DNA of 64,000 nt, from the NCBI RefSeq assembly GCF_039539965.1, contig NZ_BAABED010000001.1, positions 2,542,001-2,606,000 of the forward strand. The letters are read 5' to 3'. The position numbers were made by a program, and so were the translations under genes. Each line of letters opens with the position of its first letter. Within the stretch, counting starts at the first letter, position 1. The notes under the pieces are model-generated. The model did no database searches and was not told where the DNA came from. It saw only the letters and a program-made list of their open reading frames with translations. This DNA comes from Arthrobacter methylotrophus. Its GTDB lineage: Bacteria > Actinomycetota > Actinomycetes > Actinomycetales > Micrococcaceae. This document shows positions 27,952 to 36,815 of the stretch, piece after piece.

Positions 27952-29511
27952 TTAGAAGCTTGTCGGCCAGGTGCTCAGGTTGTGTTCGCCCACCCCGTTG
28001 CTCCGGGCCCGGTAGTGGTCCTTCAAGGCGCCGAGGATGAATTCGCGCGTCTCGGCGGGGTCGATGACCTGCTCGAATCCGTAGACCCGGGCCACGTCGT
28101 AGGCGGTGGTCCCCTTGGCCATCTCGGCAAGGCGCAGCTCGTACATCTCCGGGTCAGTTTGGGGGTCGAGTCCGTGGACAACGGAGACCGCAGAGGTCGG
28201 GTCCATGAAGCTGACCTCGGTGGACCACCAGCCGGCCGTGGCGTCGGCGGTTCCGCCGCCGCCCATGTTGATGAAGGCCTGGCCGTAGTTCTTGCGCATG
28301 GTCACCGAGATCTTGGGCACGGTGACCAGCGAGAGCGCGTTCATCCAGTTGATGATCTTGCCGGCGACCTTGTTGTGCTCGGCTTCCAAGCCGATCAGGA
28401 ATCCGGGCTGGTCCACGAGCATAATGACCGGGATGTTGTAGGAGTCGCAGAGCACCAGGAAGCTGGTGGCCTTGTCGCAGGCAGCACCGTCCAGCGCGCC
28501 GCCTTTGAACATCGGGTTGTTGGCGATGATGCCCACGGACTGGCCGCCGATGCGGGCCAGCGAGGTAACAAGGGACTTGCCGTAGCGGGCCTTGATCGGG
28601 AATACCGAGTCGGTATCGGCGATGATGTCGATAACCTTGCGCACATCGTAGGTCTTCGTGCGGGACTCGGGGACAATCTGGTTCAGTTCGGCGGCGCGCT
28701 CTCCCGAGCCGGCGGGGACCGGTGCCAGCGGCGGGGCTTCGCCGTTGTGTGCGGGCATATAGGAGAGGAAGCGGCGGACCAGTTCAATGGCTTCCTCATC
28801 GGTGTCGGCCACCGCGTCGGCGTAGCCGGTGACCTCGGCGTGAACCTTCCAGCCACCGAGCTCCTGCGCTTCAACCTGCTGGCCAGTGGCGCGGCTAACC
28901 AGGCCGGGGCTGGAGACGGCCAGCACGCTGCCTTTGCGGAAGACCGCGAAGTCGGCGGCGACGGTGTGCCAGGCGGCAGACCCGAAGCAGTAGCCAAAGG
29001 CCGCCGAGACCCAGGGGCTTTCACGCTTGCGCAGGAACCGGGTCTTGCCGTTGGCGTTGCCCATCCCCGTGCCGCCCATGGCGTCTGGCATTCGCACGCC
29101 GGTGGACTCGGAGAGGTAGACCAGCGGCATGCCGACCTTGCCCACGAGTTCCTTGAAGTTGGACATCTTCTTGTTGCTGACCGGGCTGGAAGAGGAACCT
29201 TTGACGGTGAAGTCGTAGGCAATGACCGCTGCACGCCGGCCGTCGACCTCGCCGGTGCCGGTGACCTTGCCGTCGGCCGGGGTCTTGTGTCGGTCAGCTT
29301 CCACGGCGGAGGTCGTGAACAGGCCGGACTCGCGGAACGTGCCGGGGTCCAGCAGTAATGCAAGACGCTCGCGGGCGTTCAGCCGTCCTTCGGCGCGGCG
29401 GGCCTCAAGCTTCTTGGGGCCGCCCATGGCCAATGCGGCCGCGCGACGCTCTTCGTGTTCCTGCTCGCGGCTGAGCTTGATTTCCTCGGTCTTGACTGCT
29501 TCCTGGGTCAT
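27952..29511 (-). CDS. Acyl-CoA carboxylase, carboxyltransferase subunit
   Basis: A 519-residue protein of the propionyl/methylcrotonyl-CoA carboxylase beta family with N and C crotonase-like halves (LNARERLALLLDPGTFRESG; DKATSFLVLCDSYNIPVIML followed by VDQPGF). The Gly-rich oxyanion segment MGGGGTADATAGW lies near residue 430. It moves the carboxyl group from biotin to an acyl-CoA. The substrate cannot be read from sequence. It ends 12 bases before the biotin carboxylase gene. Confidence 0.92.
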   Translation of the reverse strand: MTQEAVKTEEIKLSREQEHEERRAAALAMGGPKKLEARRAEGRLNARERLALLLDPGTFRESGLFTTSAVEADRHKTPADGKVTGTGEVDGRRAAVIAYDFTVKGSSSSPVSNKKMSNFKELVGKVGMPLVYLSESTGVRMPDAMGGTGMGNANGKTRFLRKRESPWVSAAFGYCFGSAAWHTVAADFAVFRKGSVLAVSSPGLVSRATGQQVEAQELGGWKVHAEVTGYADAVADTDEEAIELVRRFLSYMPAHNGEAPPLAPVPAGSGERAAELNQIVPESRTKTYDVRKVIDIIADTDSVFPIKARYGKSLVTSLARIGGQSVGIIANNPMFKGGALDGAACDKATSFLVLCDSYNIPVIMLVDQPGFLIGLEAEHNKVAGKIINWMNALSLVTVPKISVTMRKNYGQAFINMGGGGTADATAGWWSTEVSFMDPTSAVSVVHGLDPQTDPEMYELRLAEMAKGTTAYDVARVYGFEQVIDPAETREFILGALKDHYRARSNGVGEHNLSTWPTSF

Positions 29512-29514
29512 CTC

Positions 29515-31752
29515 TTACTGCCTTCCGTTTGCGCCACGCGGCGCCTGGTGTGTCTGACGGCTCTGTTCGAGCACAGCCCGCGCGGCGAGGGCCGCGTCTT
29601 CGAAAGCCGGAAAGACCGGGATTCCCATCTTGCGGGCACGTTGTGCGTACGCCGTGATCAGCTCCGCGGTTCCCGCGCTGCCATCCGTTTTCAAGACCAG
29701 GATCTGGTGCGTTCCCGGCTGCGACTCGTCGCGTGCCTTTGCGATCGAGTCGATGATGTTGCCCGTGACGTCTCCATGGGTGGCCCCGAGGTTGCGCTGG
29801 ATGATGCCCACGTTCAGGTGGGAAATCAGCACTGCGGGGTGGCTGTCGGCGAGCACAGTCTTGAGAATGTCCGCAGCGACCGCGCCGCTCCTGACGGCCA
29901 GTGTGCCGGCCGGCACGTCGATGGGGTTGTGGAATCCGTTGCCCGGAGGCAGGTCCAGCGCCTCGAGAGCCTCGATGACCTGGGCGGGAAGCGGCGAGGT
30001 TGCCACCCCCTGGCGGTCAAGGGCATCTGCGCCCAGCACGCTGGCACCGCCTCCGTTTCCGAAAAGCACTGCCTCACGGCCGTTGGGATGCACGCTCAAA
30101 TCGAGTGTCGAAAGGGCGTGCAGCGCGGAGGCGAAATCGGCGAGGGAGTCCACCAGGGTCATGCCCGCCTGGCGGGCGATGGCCGGCCACAGGCGGTGGT
30201 TTCCTGCAAGCGCGCCGGTGTGGCTGGTGGCCGCACGTGAGCCCTCGGCGGTCCGGCCTCCGGCCAGCAGCACTATAGGCTTCCGGGTTTCGGCCGAGGC
30301 AAGCACGTCCAGGACCTGGCGGGCCACGGCCAGCGACTCCAGGTACAGGCCGATAACCTGCACCTCATCGTTGCGCAGGAAGGACTCGACGAGTTCGGCG
30401 GCGTCGACGTCGGCGCTGTTTCCGATGCTGATCACGCTGTGGAAATCGATGCCTCGAGCCGCCCCGACGCGCAGGATGTCAACGCTCAGCCCGCCGCTCT
30501 GCGAGACCACTGCAGTGGTTCCTGGCGTCAGCGGGGCCTCGGGGACGAAGGAAAGCTTCCCGGCCGAGGCGTGGGTGCCCAGGCAGTTCGGGCCGATCAG
30601 GCGAATGCCCGCCTCGCGCACTGTGGCAACGAGCGTGGCCTCGAGTTCCTTGCCTTCTTCGACCTCACCGAAACCGCTGGAAACTACCTGGGCGAACCGC
30701 ACCTTGCCGGCGCCCTGGCCCAGCGCCTCGGCGACGCGTGCCCCGGGCAGTGCCACGAAGGCGTAGTCGATGGGTTCATCGACGTCGGCCAGCGAGGCGA
30801 CTGTGGGCAGGCCCTCGATCTCGTCGGCGGCCGGGTGGATCGGGACGATGGCGCCCTCGAAGCCGCCGGCGCGGATGTTGCGGATGAACCGGTTGGCAAG
30901 GTTTGGGCGTTTGCCGCTTGCACCGAGTACTGCGATCCTGCGGGGCTGGAACAACGGCGAGAAATCCGTTACCCGGCCATCCTTTCGGTCGGCGACCACG
31001 ACGCCGTCGGTTCCCAGCGGCCCGACGACGAAGCGGGCATCCACTGCGACCGCACGCGTGTCGGAAACGATCACCGGGTTGAGATCGATTTCGACGACGT
31101 CATCGGGAAGGGAAGCTAGAAGGCCTCCAGGGCCGGCAAGTCGCGAGATCAACGTGACAAGGGCCGGGACATCTGCTTTCACGCCGCCACGTGCACCGTT
31201 GAGCACCTTCATGCCGCGCAGTTCCTGCAGCATGTCAAGAATCTGCTCGTTCGACAGGGGCGCCAGGCCAAAGGCAACGTCTTCGAATACCTCCACAAGG
31301 ACCCCGCCAAGGCCGACCATGACGGTCCAGCCAAGTCCGGGCGCGCGCACCGCGCCGGCGATGATCTCATGGCCGGCCGGCACCATTTCCTCAACGAGCA
31401 GGCCATCCAGTGTGTGTCCGAAGTCGGCCAGGCTCTCGCGCATCTGTGCCGCGACTTCTTCAAGTTCGGCGCGGGTCACGCCAACCCGCACGCCGCCGGC
31501 GTCGGACTTGTGCACGAGCGTCGCCGAGATCGCCTTGACGACCAGCGGTTCGCGCAGGTGGCCCGGAAGTTCCTGGCCCACCGCAATTTCGACGCCTTGG
31601 GGGGTATCAATTCCACATGCCGACAGCAGGGATTTCCCTTCGGCCTCGGTAAACATGGCCGATTCTCTGTTTCTGGCCTGTGCGATGAACTCGACGATTG
31701 TCTCGGAGCGACTCGCTAGGGCTGTTTCAACTAACAACGGGGGGCACCTCAC
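29515..31752 (-). CDS. NDP-forming acyl-CoA synthetase (acetate-CoA ligase family)
   Basis: A 745-residue single-chain ADP-forming acyl-CoA synthetase. The N-terminal third is the ATP-grasp domain (GIDTPQGVEIAVGQELPGHL, LVVKAISATLVHKSDAGGVR). The CoA-binding domain follows near residue 280 (RRIAVLGASGKRPNLANRFI), then the ligase domains with the phospho-His segment SHTGALAGNHRLWP. It converts a carboxylic acid plus CoA and ATP into acyl-CoA and ADP, the likely entry of the acid into this pathway. It is the first gene of the minus operon. The GTG at 31752 is used; an ATG at 31656 would cut conserved residues. Confidence 0.88.
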   Translation of the reverse strand: MRCPPLLVETALASRSETIVEFIAQARNRESAMFTEAEGKSLLSACGIDTPQGVEIAVGQELPGHLREPLVVKAISATLVHKSDAGGVRVGVTRAELEEVAAQMRESLADFGHTLDGLLVEEMVPAGHEIIAGAVRAPGLGWTVMVGLGGVLVEVFEDVAFGLAPLSNEQILDMLQELRGMKVLNGARGGVKADVPALVTLISRLAGPGGLLASLPDDVVEIDLNPVIVSDTRAVAVDARFVVGPLGTDGVVVADRKDGRVTDFSPLFQPRRIAVLGASGKRPNLANRFIRNIRAGGFEGAIVPIHPAADEIEGLPTVASLADVDEPIDYAFVALPGARVAEALGQGAGKVRFAQVVSSGFGEVEEGKELEATLVATVREAGIRLIGPNCLGTHASAGKLSFVPEAPLTPGTTAVVSQSGGLSVDILRVGAARGIDFHSVISIGNSADVDAAELVESFLRNDEVQVIGLYLESLAVARQVLDVLASAETRKPIVLLAGGRTAEGSRAATSHTGALAGNHRLWPAIARQAGMTLVDSLADFASALHALSTLDLSVHPNGREAVLFGNGGGASVLGADALDRQGVATSPLPAQVIEALEALDLPPGNGFHNPIDVPAGTLAVRSGAVAADILKTVLADSHPAVLISHLNVGIIQRNLGATHGDVTGNIIDSIAKARDESQPGTHQILVLKTDGSAGTAELITAYAQRARKMGIPVFPAFEDAALAARAVLEQSRQTHQAPRGANGRQ

Positions 31753-31955
31753 TGAACGTCGGATCCGGACGGCATACTCTCGCGTCCGGTGTGATTTCAG
31801 TCTCGCCAGCCAACTCGGCCCTGGGAAGGTCGCCAGCGCTGGCAGGGTGATATGCCTGCGCTATCGGCACGGGTACCGAACGCCCCTAAGGGGCCGGCCG
31901 TTGGGCATGCCAAAAAGGCCGCCGGCTAGAAAGGCGCGGCGGGCCTGTCAGTTGC

Positions 31956-32858
31956 TTAGAAGGTCTTGGCGGCTTCCCGCAAGAGACGCAGGAACGCCTG
32001 CACTGCCGAGGACCTGGCCTCGTCTTTCCTGACGATGGCGGAAGTACTGGCACGTGCCCATTCGAAGGGAAGCGGCACGAGCGCAACACCCTTGCCGCTG
32101 ATGGTCGAATCGAGAAGCGTGTTCGCCATGCAAATTCCGACGCCGGCGCGCACCATGGCTTGCGCGGCCTCGGCATTGGGTGTGGCGTAGACGATTCTGG
32201 CCTCGATCCCTTCCAGCATTCGTTCAAAGGCCACGCGCAGGATGCTTGACTCTGCAGGAAAGATCAGTGCCTCCCCTTCCAGGTCTGCGGGTTCGAAGTC
32301 ATCCTTGCCGGCAAGCCGATGGCCTTCGGGAACGGCCAGAACCAGCCGGCCTGAGACGAGATCGATGTGGTGCAGCAAAGCATCTTCGGCCGGAACCAGT
32401 TCGATACCGGGCAGGCGGGTTACCAGGCCGACGTCGAAATGGCCGCTGAGGACGCCGCGAACCACCATCTTCGAGGGACCCTCGTCGACTTCGAAACGCA
32501 CATTGGGGAATTCGGTCAACAGTCGTTTTACCACCGTGGGAAGAATCGACTGGGACCCGGCCGGCACCGTTCCGAGCCGGACCGTGCCCAACTTCAGGCC
32601 GCCGATAGCGCTGGCTTCCTCGCGCAGCATACGCTCGGCCTGAACAGCCGCAACCACGTGCGGCATGATCCTGTCTGCCGCATAGGTTGGCCGCACACCC
32701 TTCGCACCCCGGGTCACCAGGATGACACCCAGGTCCTCTTCGAGCCGCTGTACCTGGTTCGTGATAGTCGGCTGGGAGATGTCGAGTTCCTTGGCAGCTT
32801 GCCGGAATGAGCCCGTCCGCAAGGCTGCCTCCAGATAGCGCAACTGTGCGAACCTCAT
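31956..32858 (-). CDS. LysR family transcriptional regulator
   Basis: A 300-residue LysR protein with the N-terminal winged helix (FAQLRYLEAALRTGSFRQAA, ELDISQPTITNQVQRLEEDL) and a two-lobed effector domain. It lies between the synthetase operon and the ABC permease gene, all on the minus strand, at the centre of the catabolic cluster. It probably controls the cluster in response to a pathway acid or CoA ester. Boxes of the form TATC-N5-GATA at 21686 and 34845 are candidate targets. Confidence 0.92.
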   Translation of the reverse strand: MRFAQLRYLEAALRTGSFRQAAKELDISQPTITNQVQRLEEDLGVILVTRGAKGVRPTYAADRIMPHVVAAVQAERMLREEASAIGGLKLGTVRLGTVPAGSQSILPTVVKRLLTEFPNVRFEVDEGPSKMVVRGVLSGHFDVGLVTRLPGIELVPAEDALLHHIDLVSGRLVLAVPEGHRLAGKDDFEPADLEGEALIFPAESSILRVAFERMLEGIEARIVYATPNAEAAQAMVRAGVGICMANTLLDSTISGKGVALVPLPFEWARASTSAIVRKDEARSSAVQAFLRLLREAAKTF

Positions 32859-32994
32859 AGCTTTTTCTCCTCTGCTGCCGCGGTCGATTACCGGTGGATG
32901 ACCACGTTACTCCGATCACAACTCCGGGGATATTTCCTCTGCGGTCACAAAGGATCCGAATGGGATGATGGGTTGTTGTCGACCCTGGTCAGGA

Positions 32995-33846
32995 CTATCT
33001 TGTCCACTTGGTCACGAGCTTCTGCAAGCCCGAGATGGAAAGGTCAAGGACCATCGACAGCAAGCCCATGGCCAGCAGGATGGCGAAGGTTTCCGAAACG
33101 TGGAAGTTGTTGGTCACCACCACCAACCGCTGGCCAAGTCCGGTGTACGCGCCGACCATTTCCGAGACCACCGCACCGAGCACCGAGTACACGGCGCCAA
33201 GCCGTAGCCCGCCCACGATCGACGGCAACGCGGACGGCAGCTCGATCTTGAAGAAGCGTTGCTTGGCCGTCATTCCCAGTGACTTGGTCAACTGTTTGAT
33301 GTCGTGGTCGATCCCCTGCAAAGCACCAATGGTGCTGGTCATCAGGACGAAGAACACCACACTGAAGGCAACAAGCGCTTTCGGGCCGAAGCCCAGGCCG
33401 AACCAGAGGATGAAGATCGGCGCCAGTGCCGGACGGGGAAGGCTGTTCATCAGGGTCAGGAAGGGCCTCGCTGCGACATGAAGAACCTCGACGCGGGCGA
33501 AAATGACCCCTGCCAGGATGCCCAGGATCGCACCGGAGACCAAGCCGGCCATGGCACCGCTGAAGGTCGCGGTCACATCGACCCAGAACGTGCCATCCCC
33601 CAGTTCCTTGATGAAGGATGTCCCGACATCACCGGGGGTGGAAACCAGTGTCGGATCCACGATCCCCTGACCGGTCACAAACGACCAGCTGAAGACGAAG
33701 ACGGCGAGGGCACCGATCCTCAGGGCCCAGACGCTCAGCTCCCGCCTGATGCGTGATCGGCGCCGTTCCGTGAGTATCGTGTTGTCGTTGTAGGCCCGCG
33801 AGCCTGCGGCGGCGACCAAGGTGTCCGCCTTAGCGATCGTTTCCAT
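32995..33846 (-). CDS. ABC transporter permease (TauC/SsuC type)
   Basis: A 283-residue membrane protein with about six helices (WALRIGALAVFVFSWSFV first) and the BPD_transp_1 EAA-like loop around GIDHDIKQLTKSLGMTAKQR and LPSALPSIVGGLRLG. It fits the NMT1/TauA-like binding lipoprotein at 24132 and the ATPase at 35071 as one importer split across three operons. The start is at the ATG before ETIAKAD, with AGGGAAGGGC upstream; the longer open frame is rejected. Confidence 0.88.
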   Translation of the reverse strand: METIAKADTLVAAAGSRAYNDNTILTERRRSRIRRELSVWALRIGALAVFVFSWSFVTGQGIVDPTLVSTPGDVGTSFIKELGDGTFWVDVTATFSGAMAGLVSGAILGILAGVIFARVEVLHVAARPFLTLMNSLPRPALAPIFILWFGLGFGPKALVAFSVVFFVLMTSTIGALQGIDHDIKQLTKSLGMTAKQRFFKIELPSALPSIVGGLRLGAVYSVLGAVVSEMVGAYTGLGQRLVVVTNNFHVSETFAILLAMGLLSMVLDLSISGLQKLVTKWTR

Positions 33847-33887
33847 GTCAAGCCCTTCCCTTGCGGTCTTCGGTGGTGCTGGCTGAA

Positions 33888-34718
33888 TCACGCATTGCGC
33901 GGTGCCCGGACGAGCTTTGAGTCCAAAGGTGATGAGGTGTGCGGACCGCCGGTGACCTGCAGGACCGTTCCGGTGATGAAGCTCGAGGCCTCGGAGCACA
34001 GGTAGAGGCAGGCGTCGGCGACTTCTTCCGGCAGGCCCACGCGGCCCAGGGCCAGGAACTCGCCGAAGGACTTCTCGACATCCGCGTTGGCGAAGCGCGA
34101 GGACGGGGTCAGAGTGGCGCCAGGCTCAACGCAGTTGGCGCGCACGCCGCGGTCGGCCCATTCCCAGGACATGGTCTTGGTCAACGAGGCAAGCCCCGCT
34201 TTTGCAGCCGCATACGCACCACGCATCGGGTGGGCGTAGTTCGCCGAACCCGAGCCGACGTTGATGATGTTGCCGCCGCCCTGCCTCTCAAAGACCGGGA
34301 GGCAGGCGACCGAGACGTGGAAGGCACCGCTGAGGTTGGTGCCGATCGTTGCGTTCCACGCATTGGCTGACAGGTCTTCCAGGCGTGCCGCGAAGTTCCC
34401 GCCGGCGTTGTTGATCAGGATATCGATCCGACCGAACCCCTCCAGGGCAGCACGGACCAACGCATGGGCGGTCTCGGGTTCCTTGATGTTGCCGGTGACC
34501 ACGATGGCCTTGCGTCCGAGTTCACGGATCTGCTCGGCCTTCGCTTCGAGCGCCTCGGCCTTGCGTCCGTGCAGGATCAAATCCGCGCCGGCTTCGGCGA
34601 ACTTGTCGGCAAGCGCCGAGCCGATACCGCCGGAAGCGCCTGTCACGATGACGACCTGGCCGGTGAAGTCGAAGGTGGTCTGACCCGACTTTTTGCTGGT
34701 GCTGACTGTGTTCGTCAT
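33888..34718 (-). CDS. SDR family oxidoreductase
   Basis: A 276-residue classical SDR: VVIVTGASGGIGSAL for cofactor binding, NNAGG, a Ser in INVGSGSANYAHPM, and the catalytic YAAAK. The basic residue after the second strand (LILHGRKAEAL) suggests NADP. It is transcribed with the ABC permease and probably acts on a hydroxyl or keto intermediate of the island pathway. Confidence 0.9.
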   Translation of the reverse strand: MTNTVSTSKKSGQTTFDFTGQVVIVTGASGGIGSALADKFAEAGADLILHGRKAEALEAKAEQIRELGRKAIVVTGNIKEPETAHALVRAALEGFGRIDILINNAGGNFAARLEDLSANAWNATIGTNLSGAFHVSVACLPVFERQGGGNIINVGSGSANYAHPMRGAYAAAKAGLASLTKTMSWEWADRGVRANCVEPGATLTPSSRFANADVEKSFGEFLALGRVGLPEEVADACLYLCSEASSFITGTVLQVTGGPHTSSPLDSKLVRAPRNA

Positions 34719-35070
34719 CTGACGTCCTCCTGATTGGTGTGTGCCCGGTGTGTGCGGCCGACTTCACGCATGGCGGGCCCTCCATGGCAATGGTGCGTTT
34801 GAGAAAGCTTCCTTCCATTCGTAGCCGTGGGCAACGTCAGAATCGCTATCGAGGTGATAGCCACGGATCGGGCCTGATTTTCTTGACTCTGCAGCCAAGG
34901 TGTTCAACGATTCATTGACCAGTGGGTGACGTGCACCACAGGATCAAGCTTCCCGGTTCCTCGTGTTCATTGCTGTGCCAGCGTGATCATCCTTGGTGCC
35001 GGCTCCGCAATCGTCAGCCAACGAAGACTGCCAAACGGGTCGGCCCCGCAAAATAACGACTGGAGCGACA
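34719..35070. promoter_or_regulatory. Divergent promoter region of the SDR-permease and ten-gene operons
   Basis: About 350 bases between divergent genes. It holds the palindrome at 34845-34861. No convincing sigma-70 boxes can be assigned by eye. Confidence 0.5.
34845..34861. promoter_or_regulatory. LysR-type operator GCTATC-N5-GATAGC
   Basis: A perfect inverted repeat with six-base arms and a five-base spacer, giving the LysR consensus T-N11-A. The trailing CCAC is shared with the site at 21686-21702. It is well placed to control both divergent transcripts. Confidence 0.6.
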
Positions 35071-35964
35071 ATGCCCAACACAACCCTCCGCTCAACCGGC
35101 GATAGTGAGATTTCCATGAATGGACTGACTGAAACGGCATCGCAGCCCACCGCAGCCAGGGGAGTTTCAGTCGAGTTCGAGAATGTGAACCACAGCTTCC
35201 TCCACGGCAATCGACCAGTGCGGGTGTTGGACAACTTCAACCTGCGCATCGAACCGTCGGAGTTCGTCAGCATCGTCGGCCCGTCGGGCTGCGGCAAGAC
35301 GACGGCCCTCGGCATGGTGGGCAACCTCTTGAAGCCGCGCAGTGGCAATGTTCGCATCGATGGTGCCGAGGTACGCCCCGGAAGCAATGACGCGGCCTTC
35401 CTCTTCGCCCGTGACGCTCTTCTGCCCTGGCGCCGGGTCCGCAGCAACGTCGAACTCGGCATGGAAATCCGGGGGGTTCCCAAGGAAGAGCGCCGCGGAC
35501 GCGCCGAGGCATGGCTGCGCCGGGTTCGACTACACGAGTTTGCGGACTCCGACGTCCTCCACCTGTCCCAGGGCATGCGCCAGCGCGTCGCAATCGCACG
35601 AACCCTGGTGCAGAACCCCAAAGTACTGCTGATGGACGAGCCATTCGCGGCGCTGGACGCACAGACCCGCGCGATCCAGCAGGAAGAGTTCACCCAGCTC
35701 TGGGAAGCTGAGCGCCCAACGGTCATCTTCGTGACCCACGACCTTGAGGAAGCCATCCTGCTCAGCGACCGGGTTATCCTGATGGCCAGCCGGCCCGGCC
35801 GCATGGTGGTCGACATGAAGATCGAACTCGAGCGGCCGCGACGCCAGGAGATGCGACGGGACTCCGATCTGTTCAAGTCCTATTTCCACGAGATGTCCGA
35901 TCGACTTCGAAGCGAAGTCGAACTCGCCGAACAGCGCATCAGGGAAGAGAGCCAGAATGGCTGA
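35071..35964 (+). CDS. ABC transporter ATP-binding protein (TauB/SsuB type) with altered Q-loop
   Basis: A 297-residue ATPase. Walker A is GPSGCGKTT, the signature is LSQGMRQRV, Walker B is VLLMDEPFAALDA and the switch His is in VTHDLEEA. At the Q-loop, where relatives have VFQ before the LLPW motif, this protein reads LFARDALLPW, so the Gln is Ala. It probably powers the importer with the permease at 32995 and the lipoprotein at 24132. The start at 35071 has TGGAGCGACA upstream; an ATG at 35116 is possible. The stop overlaps the next gene by eight bases. Confidence 0.88.
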   Translation: MPNTTLRSTGDSEISMNGLTETASQPTAARGVSVEFENVNHSFLHGNRPVRVLDNFNLRIEPSEFVSIVGPSGCGKTTALGMVGNLLKPRSGNVRIDGAEVRPGSNDAAFLFARDALLPWRRVRSNVELGMEIRGVPKEERRGRAEAWLRRVRLHEFADSDVLHLSQGMRQRVAIARTLVQNPKVLLMDEPFAALDAQTRAIQQEEFTQLWEAERPTVIFVTHDLEEAILLSDRVILMASRPGRMVVDMKIELERPRRQEMRRDSDLFKSYFHEMSDRLRSEVELAEQRIREESQNG

Positions 35965-36769
35965 GACCCTGCAAAAGGTTGCCGGCGCCGATGGCGCCAC
36001 CGTCGCGTACCGCCAGTACGGCAAAGGCCCGCGCCTGATCACCTGCCTGCACTCGTTGGCGTTGGATGGATCGTGGTACGCGCCGTTGGCCGAGGCACTT
36101 GGCGAAGACTATCGTCTGCTCGCACCTGACTTCCGCGGACATGGACAAAGCCCGCGAGGAGTCTCGGACCTCACACTGGGGCTTATTGCCCAGGACGTCG
36201 CCGCCATGTGGGACGCCGAAAACATCGAGAGTTCCGTGGTGCTCGGCATCTCACTGGGCGGCATGGTCGCCCAGGCTGTCACCGGCAGCTTCCCGGACCG
36301 GGTCGATGCACAGATCCTGATGGCAACCCGGGGCGGCTTCGATGAAGCAGCCACCCGCGGAACCCTGGCACGCGCTGCCGAGGTCCGGGCTCCCGGCGGA
36401 CTTGAAGCTGCCGTGGACATGACAATGCGCCGCTGGTTCGGCGACGGCTCCCAGGATGCCGCGAACCCCTTGGTCCAGCAAGCCCGCGCACAATTCCTCG
36501 GCGCCGGCGGCAACACCGTCGCCGAGTATTTCGAAGCCATGACCCAGGTCGGCGACTTCCACACGGACTCGCCGCCACCAACCCTCGTGATCGGCGGCGA
36601 CGACGACCAAAGCACCCCGCGTGCAGTGATCGAACAGCTCGCCGCCTCCATCAGGGACGCCGAGCTGCGCATCGCCCCGGGCGGGCATCTTCTCGCGTTC
36701 GAGAACCCCCACCAGGTCGCCGCAGCACTGCTGCCCTTCCTCGAAAATCTGGCTTGCTGGCCGCGCTGA
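35957..36769 (+). CDS. Alpha/beta hydrolase, enol-lactonase-like
   Basis: A 270-residue hydrolase with the order seen in 3-oxoadipate enol-lactonases: DFRGHGQSPRG, the nucleophile elbow LGISLGGMVAQ, and the terminal His in IAPGGHLLAFENP. It likely hydrolyses a lactone, ester or ring-fission product in the cytoplasm. It lies just upstream of the Baeyer-Villiger monooxygenase, whose product is an ester or lactone, so it is one of two candidate hydrolases for that product. Confidence 0.85.
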   Translation: MAETLQKVAGADGATVAYRQYGKGPRLITCLHSLALDGSWYAPLAEALGEDYRLLAPDFRGHGQSPRGVSDLTLGLIAQDVAAMWDAENIESSVVLGISLGGMVAQAVTGSFPDRVDAQILMATRGGFDEAATRGTLARAAEVRAPGGLEAAVDMTMRRWFGDGSQDAANPLVQQARAQFLGAGGNTVAEYFEAMTQVGDFHTDSPPPTLVIGGDDDQSTPRAVIEQLAASIRDAELRIAPGGHLLAFENPHQVAAALLPFLENLACWPR

Positions 36770-36815
36770 CGATCAGCGAGCAGACTAGTCCATATACCTG
36801 TTTTACGGAGACGAC